DNA of 64,000 nt from Photobacterium swingsii. GTDB lineage: Bacteria; Pseudomonadota; Gammaproteobacteria; Enterobacterales; Vibrionaceae. Below, one piece after another: positions 57,038 through 64,000 of this stretch (within the stretch, counting starts at the first letter, position 1; the number at the start of each line of letters is the position of its first letter). Made by a program: the position numbers and the translations under genes. Location of the stretch: NCBI RefSeq assembly GCF_024346715.1, contig NZ_AP024853.1, positions 124,001 through 188,000 of the forward strand. Reading direction: 5' to 3'. The notes below the pieces were generated by a model, which did no database searches, was not told where the DNA came from, and worked only from the letters and a program-made list of their open reading frames with translations.

Positions 57038-57253
57038 ATGAAAAAAAAATATATTAAACCAGTTATAGCAACAAGCTCATTTAGGGTTGGTTTACCTACT
57101 GTCTTGGCTGTAGGTGCTGTCGCAGCGGCGGCAGGAGCGGCTTCGGTTGCTGTTGGAAAAATGGTTGGTGATATTACTAATATTAAAGCAAGTCATAATA
57201 GTGGCAATTTGAAGGTTAGAGGCTCTAATGAAAAAAACGTATGCATCGCCTAA
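57038..57253 (+). CDS. Candidate RiPP precursor peptide 1, Ala/Gly-rich
   Basis: A 71-aa peptide. A basic start MKKKYIKP is followed by a polar stretch (residues 9-18), an Ala/Gly/Val-rich hydrophobic run (residues 19-40, starting LPTVLAVGAVAAAAGAA), then the motif KMVGDITN (residues 41-48) and a polar, Asn/Ser-rich tail with a single Cys69 near the end. It shares the MKKxYxxP start, the Ala/Gly run and the K-x-x-G-D motif with the next gene. AGGAAGATAT lies before the ATG. The last 26 bp overlap the start of precursor 2 in another frame. No known family; a membrane-inserting bacteriocin-like peptide is one reading. Confidence 0.7.
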   Translation: MKKKYIKPVIATSSFRVGLPTVLAVGAVAAAAGAASVAVGKMVGDITNIKASHNSGNLKVRGSNEKNVCIA

Positions 57254-57434
57254 TTGTATTTTGGGTACTCAGTTGAAAACGATGGCCGCACCATTGGCTA
57301 TTTTTTCAGCAGCAACAGCCGCAGCTGCTGCTGTGGGCCTTGTAGCTGGCGCTGCTGCTACATCTAAACTTATTGGTGATGACATCAATCGATGTACTAT
57401 ACGAAAGTTAAAAAAAATTGAGGGTTTCATTTAA
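57228..57434 (+). CDS. Candidate RiPP precursor peptide 2, Ala-rich
   Basis: A 68-aa peptide starting MKKTYASPNC, then a polar segment, a very Ala-rich hydrophobic run (residues 20-44, PLAIFSAATAAAAAVG and LVAGAAATS), then KLIGDDIN (residues 47-54), Cys56 and a basic tail. Cys10 and Cys56 are its only cysteines. It is a paralogue in layout, not in detail, of precursor 1. It starts inside the end of precursor 1, and its stop (TAA) shares a base with the PqqD-like gene's ATG, so all three are translationally coupled. Confidence 0.7.
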   Translation: MKKTYASPNCILGTQLKTMAAPLAIFSAATAAAAAVGLVAGAAATSKLIGDDINRCTIRKLKKIEGFI

Positions 57435-57736
57435 TGAGTGCCGTTGTATTCGATAAACTTAAATCATTACAACTGGTATCAAATCCATTAAAGGTTCGTG
57501 ATGATGGTGAATTTTTAATTGCAATGAATGAAAGCATGGAGCTGTTTTACTTTAAAGATACGGCTAAAGATATGTTGTTGAAAGTAATCGAGTCAAAACC
57601 GACAGTTCAAGAATTGTTGGATTACTTATTGTCAGAGTATGATGTATCAAAAGAATTACTGATAAAAGATGTCATTCAATTCGTTAGAGATCTACAGTGG
57701 CAACGCTTGATTTCTATGAAGTGTGTGATTAATTAA
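57434..57736 (+). CDS. PqqD-like RiPP recognition (RRE) protein
   Basis: A 100-aa protein with the PqqD layout: strands around PLKVRDDGEFLIAMNESMEL, then three helices (TAKDMLLKVIESKPTVQELL, DYLLSEYDVSKELLIKDVIQ, FVRDLQWQRL). PqqD-type RREs bind the leader of a precursor peptide and present it to the modifying enzyme, here the radical SAM protein. Last gene of the operon, closed by a strong terminator. Confidence 0.87.
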   Translation: MSAVVFDKLKSLQLVSNPLKVRDDGEFLIAMNESMELFYFKDTAKDMLLKVIESKPTVQELLDYLLSEYDVSKELLIKDVIQFVRDLQWQRLISMKCVIN

Positions 57737-57747
57737 TAAAAATATTA

Positions 57748-57772
57748 AGAAAAGCAGTCAGTGACTGCTTTT
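57748..57772 (+). terminator. Strong intrinsic terminator ending the RiPP-like operon
   Basis: Perfect 11-bp arms AAAAGCAGTCA and TGACTGCTTTT with a one-base centre, followed by TT; 12 nt after the PqqD-like stop. Confidence 0.9.
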
Positions 57773-57996
57773 TTATACTGTAGTGTTTTCCCTACCAAAA
57801 CTAATCCGATTTAGAGGGGTATATAATCACCTCATATACTCGATAGCATTGTGAAATAATATGTGACGAAATTTTTGCGCTTGCTTTTCGCTGACTAAAA
57901 CGCTGCTCATAATTAATGTCAATCAAATTTAATTATTTTATTTCAGTACTTTAGATGGTAAGTTTTCGCCTTTATTTGGTTTTATAGGCTTATCTT

Positions 57997-60495
57997 GTGC
58001 GGTGTTTTTCTATTTTCCCTATAATTGCAGCGCTTGCTGGTAGTCCAAGTTTAGCTGCAGATCCATTATCAGAATTTAAAAATGAATTACAACAGCCGAA
58101 GCTTAGCGCTGAGCAGCGACTTACGCTGGCTGAGTCTATCACCAAGCATACCGCTTGGAGTGCAGGGGCATTGGCGCAATTCTATTACACGGGGGAGGGG
58201 CTAGAGTCGCCGAATAAAGATCGTGCGTTGGCAATGTTTGAATTGAGCGCACAATTAGGCGATGCGTATTCAGCTTACAGTGCATTTTTAGGTCATATCC
58301 AAGGTTGGTCAAGTCAATCAGACCCAAGCAAAGCGGCATCATATTTATGGCAAGCCGCAAAAGCCGATATTAGACAATCTCGAATGTATTTAGCGGAAGG
58401 TTATCGAACGGGCAACTATGGATTGCCTCAAGATTTAAAAGCTGCGATGCAATGGGCTTATACGACTGAAGTGCCGCCGCAAATGCATTTGGATATGTGT
58501 CTTCAAGAGGACCCTTTATATCTAAGCCAGCATTGTGTTAATGAATGGGTTAAACCAGCCGCATTGCAAGGCGATGCGATAGCAAGTTACCGCATGGGAT
58601 TACAGTTTCAGCATGGCATTAGTATGCTGACTCCAGATCTAAATGAGGCGAATACTTGGTTTGAAAAGGCGGGTAACTACGGACCTGCGTTATTCGCTCG
58701 CGGTGATCTTTTATTTGCTCAACAAGGAAACTCTTTTTTCACTAAAGACGATAGCGAGCAGATGAAATCATTGTTGTTCACTGCCGCTCAAGCGGGTGAG
58801 CTTGGCGCGTTTACAGAACTCGCGTATGTGATGATTAATGGTGGTGAATCTGACTCTGCTTTGATGTTACTAAGTCAAGCCGACATAGTTGGATCGTGTG
58901 ACGCTGCATGTAAGTATCAATTATCAGTGCTGCTTGAAAACGGCGAGCCTGAAAACGCTGAAGCATATTTACAAAGTGCGATGAGTGAAGGTGATGCCAA
59001 CGCTTTGCTTGAGACTGCGCTTAAACAAGCCCCTGATTTACCTGAAACTCGCGCTAAAATTTACCAAGCAGCAATTAAAGGCAATGTAACTGCAATGCTA
59101 TGGTTGATGGATAGAGCAAATGAGTCGGGCGATAAAGAGCAAGCGATTATTTGGCGTCAAGAAGCGGCAGCTTTTCAAGACAGATATAGTCAGTTTGAGT
59201 TGGCCTTGCACGCGCGTAAAGAGCATTGGTATGAAGCTTCTAGCTATTGGAGGAGCAGAAACGAGTTTTCTAATCGCTTTAAAGATGACGTTAATGTCTT
59301 AGCTGATAGTGGGCGTTCTGAAGTACGCGAGGATGCCATTCAATATACAAAACAATTTAGCGGTGATCTGAAAAAGCGTTATCAAGAGTTGAACGCCCAG
59401 CATGATGAGCCAAATTATTATTTAGAACATAACCGCTTACTTAACCAACTTAAGCGTGTTCGCTTTCGTGACTACTCATTATCGCCATGGCGAATTGTCG
59501 CTGAAGCCCCTGATGTACCGCAAATAGAGGCTTATAACCGTACTGATAAAGTGCCAAGGAGATATAAAGATGGGCGTTTAGCCGTGGATGGGTCTTGGAA
59601 TCCGCCCGAGAAACTCCCATTTAAATTATTGGCTAATAATCAAAGTGTGCAACAAAGCCATTGTGGATACTTATTTAATCGTGCGACAGGGGAGCATCTT
59701 TTGATCCACCGCTTGAAAGGCGGATGTCGTCCTGAACCAAGTATTTTGGCTCGACTTGAGCAAGAAGGGGCGAAAAAGCTAGTTCATAACGACGCGGCTT
59801 CAGCTGCTTTATTTGATGATGGAAGTGTTGTCACTTGGGGCGGTGCTATGGCTGGTGGCAGTCCTATTCTTGCAGCATCTAATTTTGAAGATTCAGCCTA
59901 TCAAAGCCTTGATGATGAAATCAAAGTTTACCGTCGTTTACAAGCGAATATTGTCGATATCGCGCCCGTGCAAAGCCATTTCCTCGCCTTAGATAGCTCA
60001 GGGAATATTTTGCTTTGGGGACCAATGGCTTATCATTTTGGTAGTGAAATTAAAGGTGAGTATCAAGCACTGGCAGCGAGCCCTGATAGTGACCGTTTTT
60101 GTGCGTTGAGTCGTAATGGTGATGTCGATTGCTGGGATTTAGGTGGCGGCGCTTCACCACGAGTTATTGCTCATAACAAGGCGCGCGTGATGAAAGTTGA
60201 AGGTACTTTTGACACTTTTGCAATGCTTGATGAAAATGGACAATTGACATTACAGTCTATCGTTATGAATCAAGGCATCAATGATTTATTACCGACGATT
60301 GATAAAAGTAAGCGCTGGAAAAAGTTAGAACAAGTAGTTGTTTACGGTAGGCTACGAACTCTTCTGATTGATACGGATGATAAACTCTATTACATCAAGC
60401 CAAATCATCAAAAGTTAGAATTAAAATCGGTACATAATACTGGCGAAGAAACGCTATTTATTACTTCAAATGAAACAATGGCATATTTGAACTAG
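57997..60495 (+). CDS. Exported Sel1-repeat/RCC1-like protein
   Basis: An 832-aa protein with a signal peptide (IIAALAGSPSLA, then ADPL), Sel1-like alpha-repeats (about residues 50-330; GALAQFYYTGEGL, NKDRALAMFELSAQLGDAYS are repeats) and a C-terminal RCC1-like half (about 590-830) with the VVTWGGAM, ILLWGPM and DVDCWDLGGG strands. It starts at GTG, the only good start in frame after a TAG at 57985. Such Sel1 proteins usually act as adaptors in the envelope; the RCC1-like half is unusual. AT content is moderate, unlike the RiPP cluster before it. Confidence 0.8.
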   Translation: MRCFSIFPIIAALAGSPSLAADPLSEFKNELQQPKLSAEQRLTLAESITKHTAWSAGALAQFYYTGEGLESPNKDRALAMFELSAQLGDAYSAYSAFLGHIQGWSSQSDPSKAASYLWQAAKADIRQSRMYLAEGYRTGNYGLPQDLKAAMQWAYTTEVPPQMHLDMCLQEDPLYLSQHCVNEWVKPAALQGDAIASYRMGLQFQHGISMLTPDLNEANTWFEKAGNYGPALFARGDLLFAQQGNSFFTKDDSEQMKSLLFTAAQAGELGAFTELAYVMINGGESDSALMLLSQADIVGSCDAACKYQLSVLLENGEPENAEAYLQSAMSEGDANALLETALKQAPDLPETRAKIYQAAIKGNVTAMLWLMDRANESGDKEQAIIWRQEAAAFQDRYSQFELALHARKEHWYEASSYWRSRNEFSNRFKDDVNVLADSGRSEVREDAIQYTKQFSGDLKKRYQELNAQHDEPNYYLEHNRLLNQLKRVRFRDYSLSPWRIVAEAPDVPQIEAYNRTDKVPRRYKDGRLAVDGSWNPPEKLPFKLLANNQSVQQSHCGYLFNRATGEHLLIHRLKGGCRPEPSILARLEQEGAKKLVHNDAASAALFDDGSVVTWGGAMAGGSPILAASNFEDSAYQSLDDEIKVYRRLQANIVDIAPVQSHFLALDSSGNILLWGPMAYHFGSEIKGEYQALAASPDSDRFCALSRNGDVDCWDLGGGASPRVIAHNKARVMKVEGTFDTFAMLDENGQLTLQSIVMNQGINDLLPTIDKSKRWKKLEQVVVYGRLRTLLIDTDDKLYYIKPNHQKLELKSVHNTGEETLFITSNETMAYLN

Positions 60496-60517
60496 GTTGT
60501 TTCTTTGCATGGTAAGG

Positions 60518-60553
60518 GCCTCTTTAACTGTATAAGGTTAAAGAGGCTTTTTT
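60518..60553 (+). terminator. Terminator after the Sel1/RCC1-like gene
   Basis: Arms GCCTCTTTAAC and GTTAAAGAGGC around TGTATAAG-like loop, followed by a run of six T, 22 nt past the stop. Confidence 0.9.
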
Positions 60554-60763
60554 ATTTCGCTATCTAGCTATGGCAACGACCTAACCTTATCTAAAAACAA
60601 CGCATTGTTAACGCCCCAAGTTGTCTAAAAAGGTTCTGTGACGAAATTCTGCATTTAATCTTGCGATAAAATAAAATGCCATTCATGATTGGCGTGTGAT
60701 GAGTTTAATAAGTCAGACCTTACCGCTATTGCTGGGCAGAAGGTTTAAGGTCCTTTTTCTTAC

Positions 60764-61552
60764 TTAAGAACACTGCATCGACTTTAGGTGTAGCGTGTTC
60801 ATAAATAATCTTGGGTCTGCAATATTATTGAGCATTGATTGAGTGGGTAAGCAATCATCATCGACGTAGTCGACATAATCCGCTGATGAATCAAAAATCA
60901 AGATATCCAACGCCAAACGATCCAATCCGTATAGGCCACGGTGGATCATATCCGCTGAAAACACCAATAAGTCGCCCGCCGCTAACGCAATTGGCTTACC
61001 GCCAGAGATGCTATCACTGCTTACTTTGCCATTCACTTCTTGGCGAACATTGTACTCTTCTTCATTGTCCCATCGCTTGTGCGTGCCGGGTATGATCTCC
61101 ATGCCGAGCTCATCAAATAAGGGCACGCGAAGATGCAACACTTGTGTTTCGAGTATGACTTTCATCTGGTCTTCAATGTCATAGTCGTATTGACAGTCAC
61201 GATGCCAGAAGTCTTTTTGTTGCGGATTCACCGGATTGAAGAACAACTGCGTGTTCATAAACGCTGGATTTTCCGGAATCACCGCATCGACCACGTCCAT
61301 GATTTTTGGGGAGCTGATGAAGTTAAAAAGTATCTTTCTATCATTGCTGAGCAAATATTCGCTTCCCGTAATTAAAGACGAGTTAAACGCTTCTTCCTGA
61401 TAGAATTCTTCGTTGTCTGCTTTCCATAATTCATGGAATTTCAATACCACTTCTCTAAGCGATGCAATTTGAGCTTCATCGAAATAATTTCTAATAACAA
61501 AGTAACCATGTTCGTTGTAACTGTTACTTAATTGTTGGCTGTTTTTTAACAC
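60764..61552 (-). CDS. Phytanoyl-CoA dioxygenase-family protein
   Basis: A 262-aa Fe(II)/2-oxoglutarate dioxygenase-fold protein of the PhyH family. The HxD of the metal triad is in FWHRDCQ and the distal His in DMIHRGLYG, with LEIIPGTHKRW between (as in EIIPGTHKRW). It begins with a YxEHGYFVIRNYFDEAQI-type helix (SYNEHGYFVIRNYFDE). Substrate unknown; marine bacteria use such enzymes on osmolytes and natural products. Single gene. Confidence 0.88.
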   Translation of the reverse strand: MLKNSQQLSNSYNEHGYFVIRNYFDEAQIASLREVVLKFHELWKADNEEFYQEEAFNSSLITGSEYLLSNDRKILFNFISSPKIMDVVDAVIPENPAFMNTQLFFNPVNPQQKDFWHRDCQYDYDIEDQMKVILETQVLHLRVPLFDELGMEIIPGTHKRWDNEEEYNVRQEVNGKVSSDSISGGKPIALAAGDLLVFSADMIHRGLYGLDRLALDILIFDSSADYVDYVDDDCLPTQSMLNNIADPRLFMNTLHLKSMQCS

Positions 61553-61806
61553 TGACTACCTTCACACTCTTTGTACCGTTTACTGTTCACGGCGTTCTTT
61601 GGTGCATGATGCCAGACTGGCGCCATTCAACCAAGTAACTAATGAGGGGATAACTGGCGATGGTGAGAGTAGACTTTGGCGGTATTATTGATTTACAAAA
61701 TAGGGTCAAAACAGCTAAAGAAAAGTACCGAGAAGCTATACAATACTCGCGTTGCGAGGTCGCAGCATGGGATACTCATTCATAGAAAACCTCAAAGTAG
61801 CCACAT

Positions 61807-62271
61807 ATGTCTAAAGATTTTGATTTCACCATAGAATACACCCTCGATAAGCTCTTCTTTGCTGAGTGTTATGATCAAACTAGCCGTCCTGCTGAATTTC
61901 CAAAAGCCTATTTAAAAGGAATACTTTTTCTGATTTTTGGGGTGGTTTTAGTTAAATTTGAGCTACTACCCACTGGTCACGTTGGTTGGTTCTTTATTGT
62001 TTTGAGTATTGTTGAGGCACTTAGTGTTTATTTTAAGAGAACCTGGTGGCTATGGCGACAAACATTCAGTATGAGCTTTGGCAGCAAAGTGGTATTTCAT
62101 GTTGACGCTAACGGTGTGAATTATAAAAGTGGTAAAAATACGCGTAACATCGCTTGGAGTGACATCGACCAACTTCAACAAACTGATTTAGGCTTTATCC
62201 TTCATATGGGTAAACGGCGTCAATATGTCAGTAAATCTTGCTTAAGCGATGAAGTGATTGCATCATGGTAG
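61807..62271 (+). CDS. YcxB-like small membrane protein
   Basis: A 154-aa protein with two membrane helices (about residues 36-57 and 60-78) followed by a cytoplasmic domain with KSGKNTRNIAWSDIDQLQQ, the YcxB-like C-terminal domain. The role of YcxB proteins is not known. No SD of note: AGTAGCC lies before the ATG. Confidence 0.75.
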   Translation: MSKDFDFTIEYTLDKLFFAECYDQTSRPAEFPKAYLKGILFLIFGVVLVKFELLPTGHVGWFFIVLSIVEALSVYFKRTWWLWRQTFSMSFGSKVVFHVDANGVNYKSGKNTRNIAWSDIDQLQQTDLGFILHMGKRRQYVSKSCLSDEVIASW

Positions 62272-62472
62272 AGCAGCACGCAGCATCCAAAAAGAACTAA
62301 CGTCAGTGCACGCCAAATAAAGGAAGTGAAGCGCTCGCGTGCATGTGGTTCTACGTAATTTAAAATGCAGCCCAGCTTGATGAATACAAGTTGATGAATA
62401 CAAGCCAAGCTGCATGCGACCCTAGTTATGGTAAAAATGCCTTGCTAAAGGTAAAGGTAGCTAGGTCGTTGA

Positions 62473-64000
62473 TTAGCTTACTCGCTTGTGTTCAAGGTGT
62501 AACATGGCTTCTAATACGCTACCTGCAATTGCGCGTGCTTTATCTGATACCGTAGTGTAATCCGCTTCCGCACCTCTAGGGTCAATATCACCAATCTTAA
62601 AGCCTTCTCGAACGGTCAGGCCATCGTTTAATAACCCGCGTACCATTCCGCTTAGTGGGGCGATTACAGGGCTGTCACCGATATGGGCAATGACATCATC
62701 TTCTTCAACCAGATCGCCAAGTTTGACGTGGTTATGCATGACACCTGCACATGGCGACCTAAGTACGCGTTGATGTGTATAACCTGCAATATTGCCGGGA
62801 ACGCCTGTATTTGGCTGGGTTGAACCGTGGTAAATCACTCGACCTAAATGATGGCCTCGATTGGTTTCAATAACGGCATCACAATCTTTACCTGCGGTAA
62901 AACCTGGGCCTAAGGCGATGGTAATTGGCGCCATGTCTTTTTGAGTACCGAGATTGTGCTTGGCAAGGATCGTATCAACCAAGAATGTGGGTTTTAGTGT
63001 CTCTGCCGAGGTGCAATCTTCATCGATCACAACCGGAATTTGGTTGCGGTCAATGATATCGAACACTTCGTCTTTGTTATTGGCTTTGCAGGCTGTGATT
63101 CCTTCTACTTCGATGGGGTTGCCATATAAGCACTGCCCGAACGATACGCCGCAGCGAATCATGGTGGGTTTGGCGATATCTGTCATCACGACTTTATAGC
63201 CGGCATTGAATAAGCGAACAGCAACGCCGGTTGATATGTCTCCCGCGCCGCGTAGTAACACCAATTTATTGCGGTTAAGGCGGGTATCATCTTTCATTTG
63301 GCCGCCCGCTGACTCATGTTTCACCTTGAGGATTTCAGCCATTATGCTGATGGCGATCTCCTCCGGTGTTTCAGCGCCGATATTGAAACCGATAGGGGAG
63401 TGGATATTTTTGATCCTATCTTCATCGACACCACTCTGACGCAGGTGAGTAAAAAGTGCCTGTACTTTACGACGACTCGCCATAAGACCGGTATAGCGGG
63501 TTTCACAGTCGACGACTTTGGATATAGCATCTTGATCTTGGTGATTCGTCGCGATGACGACATAGCTGTCTTTGTTGATATCGAGTTGCTCGATGGCCTG
63601 CTCCATGGTATCGCCGAGTAGACGTTTGGTGCCGATTGGAAAATGCGCTTCGGCGAGACTATCGGCATAGGCATCGGCGACAGAAATATCGAAACCCAGT
63701 ACGTGAGCGGCTTGGGCAACGGCACGGTTGACATGCCCAGCACCAATAAGAATCAAGCTAGGGCGCAAACCATAGACGTCGATAAACACTGTCATCGCGC
63801 CACCACAATCCATGCCCATCGCATCAGGGCCATTGCGGGTCATACGTCCTTTAACAACGCGAGGCTTTTTCTCTTGTAGCGCTTCCAAGGCTTGTTCAAT
63901 CACATATCGCTCAATCATCCCACCGCCAACTGTGCCTGTGATGGTGCCATCAGCCTTGATGATCATCTGGCCTGAATGGCGTGGTGCCGAGCCGCGGGTT
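62473..64000 (-). CDS. yqeB: YqeB, XdhC-type selenium/molybdenum hydroxylase maturation protein (5' end off right edge)
   Basis: At least 509 codons. The N-terminal XdhC-CoxI-type domain is visible (TRGSAPRHSGQM just before the window edge, then GTVGGGMIERYV, GPDAMGMDCGGAM, ILIGAGHVNRAVAQ), followed by the YqeB/EF2563-family part (LLRGAGDISTGVAVRLFNAG, CGVSFGQCLYGN, IALGPGFTAGKDCDAVIETN). YqeB is named in the EF2563-type selenium-dependent molybdenum hydroxylase maturation systems; E. coli YqeB is about 540 aa. The reading frame is open to the window's end, so the start is outside. Confidence 0.9.
   Translation of the reverse strand, partial: TRGSAPRHSGQMIIKADGTITGTVGGGMIERYVIEQALEALQEKKPRVVKGRMTRNGPDAMGMDCGGAMTVFIDVYGLRPSLILIGAGHVNRAVAQAAHVLGFDISVADAYADSLAEAHFPIGTKRLLGDTMEQAIEQLDINKDSYVVIATNHQDQDAISKVVDCETRYTGLMASRRKVQALFTHLRQSGVDEDRIKNIHSPIGFNIGAETPEEIAISIMAEILKVKHESAGGQMKDDTRLNRNKLVLLRGAGDISTGVAVRLFNAGYKVVMTDIAKPTMIRCGVSFGQCLYGNPIEVEGITACKANNKDEVFDIIDRNQIPVVIDEDCTSAETLKPTFLVDTILAKHNLGTQKDMAPITIALGPGFTAGKDCDAVIETNRGHHLGRVIYHGSTQPNTGVPGNIAGYTHQRVLRSPCAGVMHNHVKLGDLVEEDDVIAHIGDSPVIAPLSGMVRGLLNDGLTVREGFKIGDIDPRGAEADYTTVSDKARAIAGSVLEAMLHLEHKRVS

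Noticed and set aside
57862-60648. A 12-bp direct repeat, TGTGACGAAATT, on both sides of the Sel1/RCC1-like gene (57862-57873 and 60637-60648).
   Set aside because: Exact 12-mers recur by chance many times in 64 kb. There are no inverted ends or transposase, so it does not show an insertion.

Overview
The window looks like a chromosomal segment of a marine gammaproteobacterium of the Vibrionaceae, most likely Photobacterium or Vibrio. The inference rests on a trypsin-like protease with a GlyGly-CTERM tail, a PurR-like-box-controlled codBA, close relatives of the enterobacterial melRAB and ygjK, hypFCDE with an FNR box, and generally AT-rich intergenic DNA. I see no rRNA, tRNA, CRISPR array or insertion sequence. 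The species cannot be fixed from sequence reading alone.

Layout. 0-3.7 kb: 5' part of thiD behind a TPP riboswitch, phnA, a small lipoprotein, and a GlyGly-CTERM serine protease whose stop codon runs into a 163-bp palindromic repeat. 3.8-7.3 kb: codBA and a 1-kb non-coding leader holding two PurR-like boxes and a DnaA-box pair. 7.3-11.4 kb: an AaeXAB-like efflux operon with a LysR regulator, and a divergent Trbp111-type tRNA-binding protein. 11.8-20.3 kb: mostly single genes (three GNAT acetyltransferases, an XRE-2TM regulator, a P-loop kinase, an ASCH protein, a RibD-type deaminase, a nucleotidyltransferase, a secreted metzincin-like protease, a choloylglycine-hydrolase-family enzyme, MmcQ/YjbR, MerR). 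20.5-32.4 kb: a chemoreceptor, a GH63 lipoprotein glucosidase (YgjK) with an XRE-type regulator, LysE, DUF302, and melR-melA-melB for alpha-galactosides.

32.6-41.4 kb: a 36-aa Cys-rich microprotein, then a catabolic cluster (LysR, RidA, aldehyde dehydrogenase, metal-ligand-depleted M19 'dipeptidase', BCCT transporter, an unrecognised 580-aa protein, a DUF3726-like protein) whose later junctions each contain an RNA hairpin. 41.4-47.8 kb: an RRM protein, a membrane protein, an AraC regulator and a divergent four-gene membrane operon (HlyD, DUF2955, AI-2E exporter, K+ channel). 47.9-55.4 kb: a NuoG/GltD-like flavoprotein divergent from hypF-hypC-hypD-hypE across a perfect FNR palindrome. Neither hypA/hypB nor a hydrogenase is present.

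55.6-57.8 kb is the most interesting part. It is a compact, AT-rich, self-contained operon: a YkgJ-type cysteine-cluster protein, a radical SAM enzyme, two small Ala/Gly-rich peptides that overlap each other, and a PqqD-like RRE protein, ending in a strong terminator. It reads as a RiPP (ribosomally made, radical-SAM-modified peptide) system of a type I do not recognise. After it come a Sel1/RCC1-like secreted protein, a phytanoyl-CoA-dioxygenase-family protein, a small YcxB-like membrane protein and the 3' part of yqeB (XdhC-type selenium/molybdenum hydroxylase maturation factor), which runs off the right edge.
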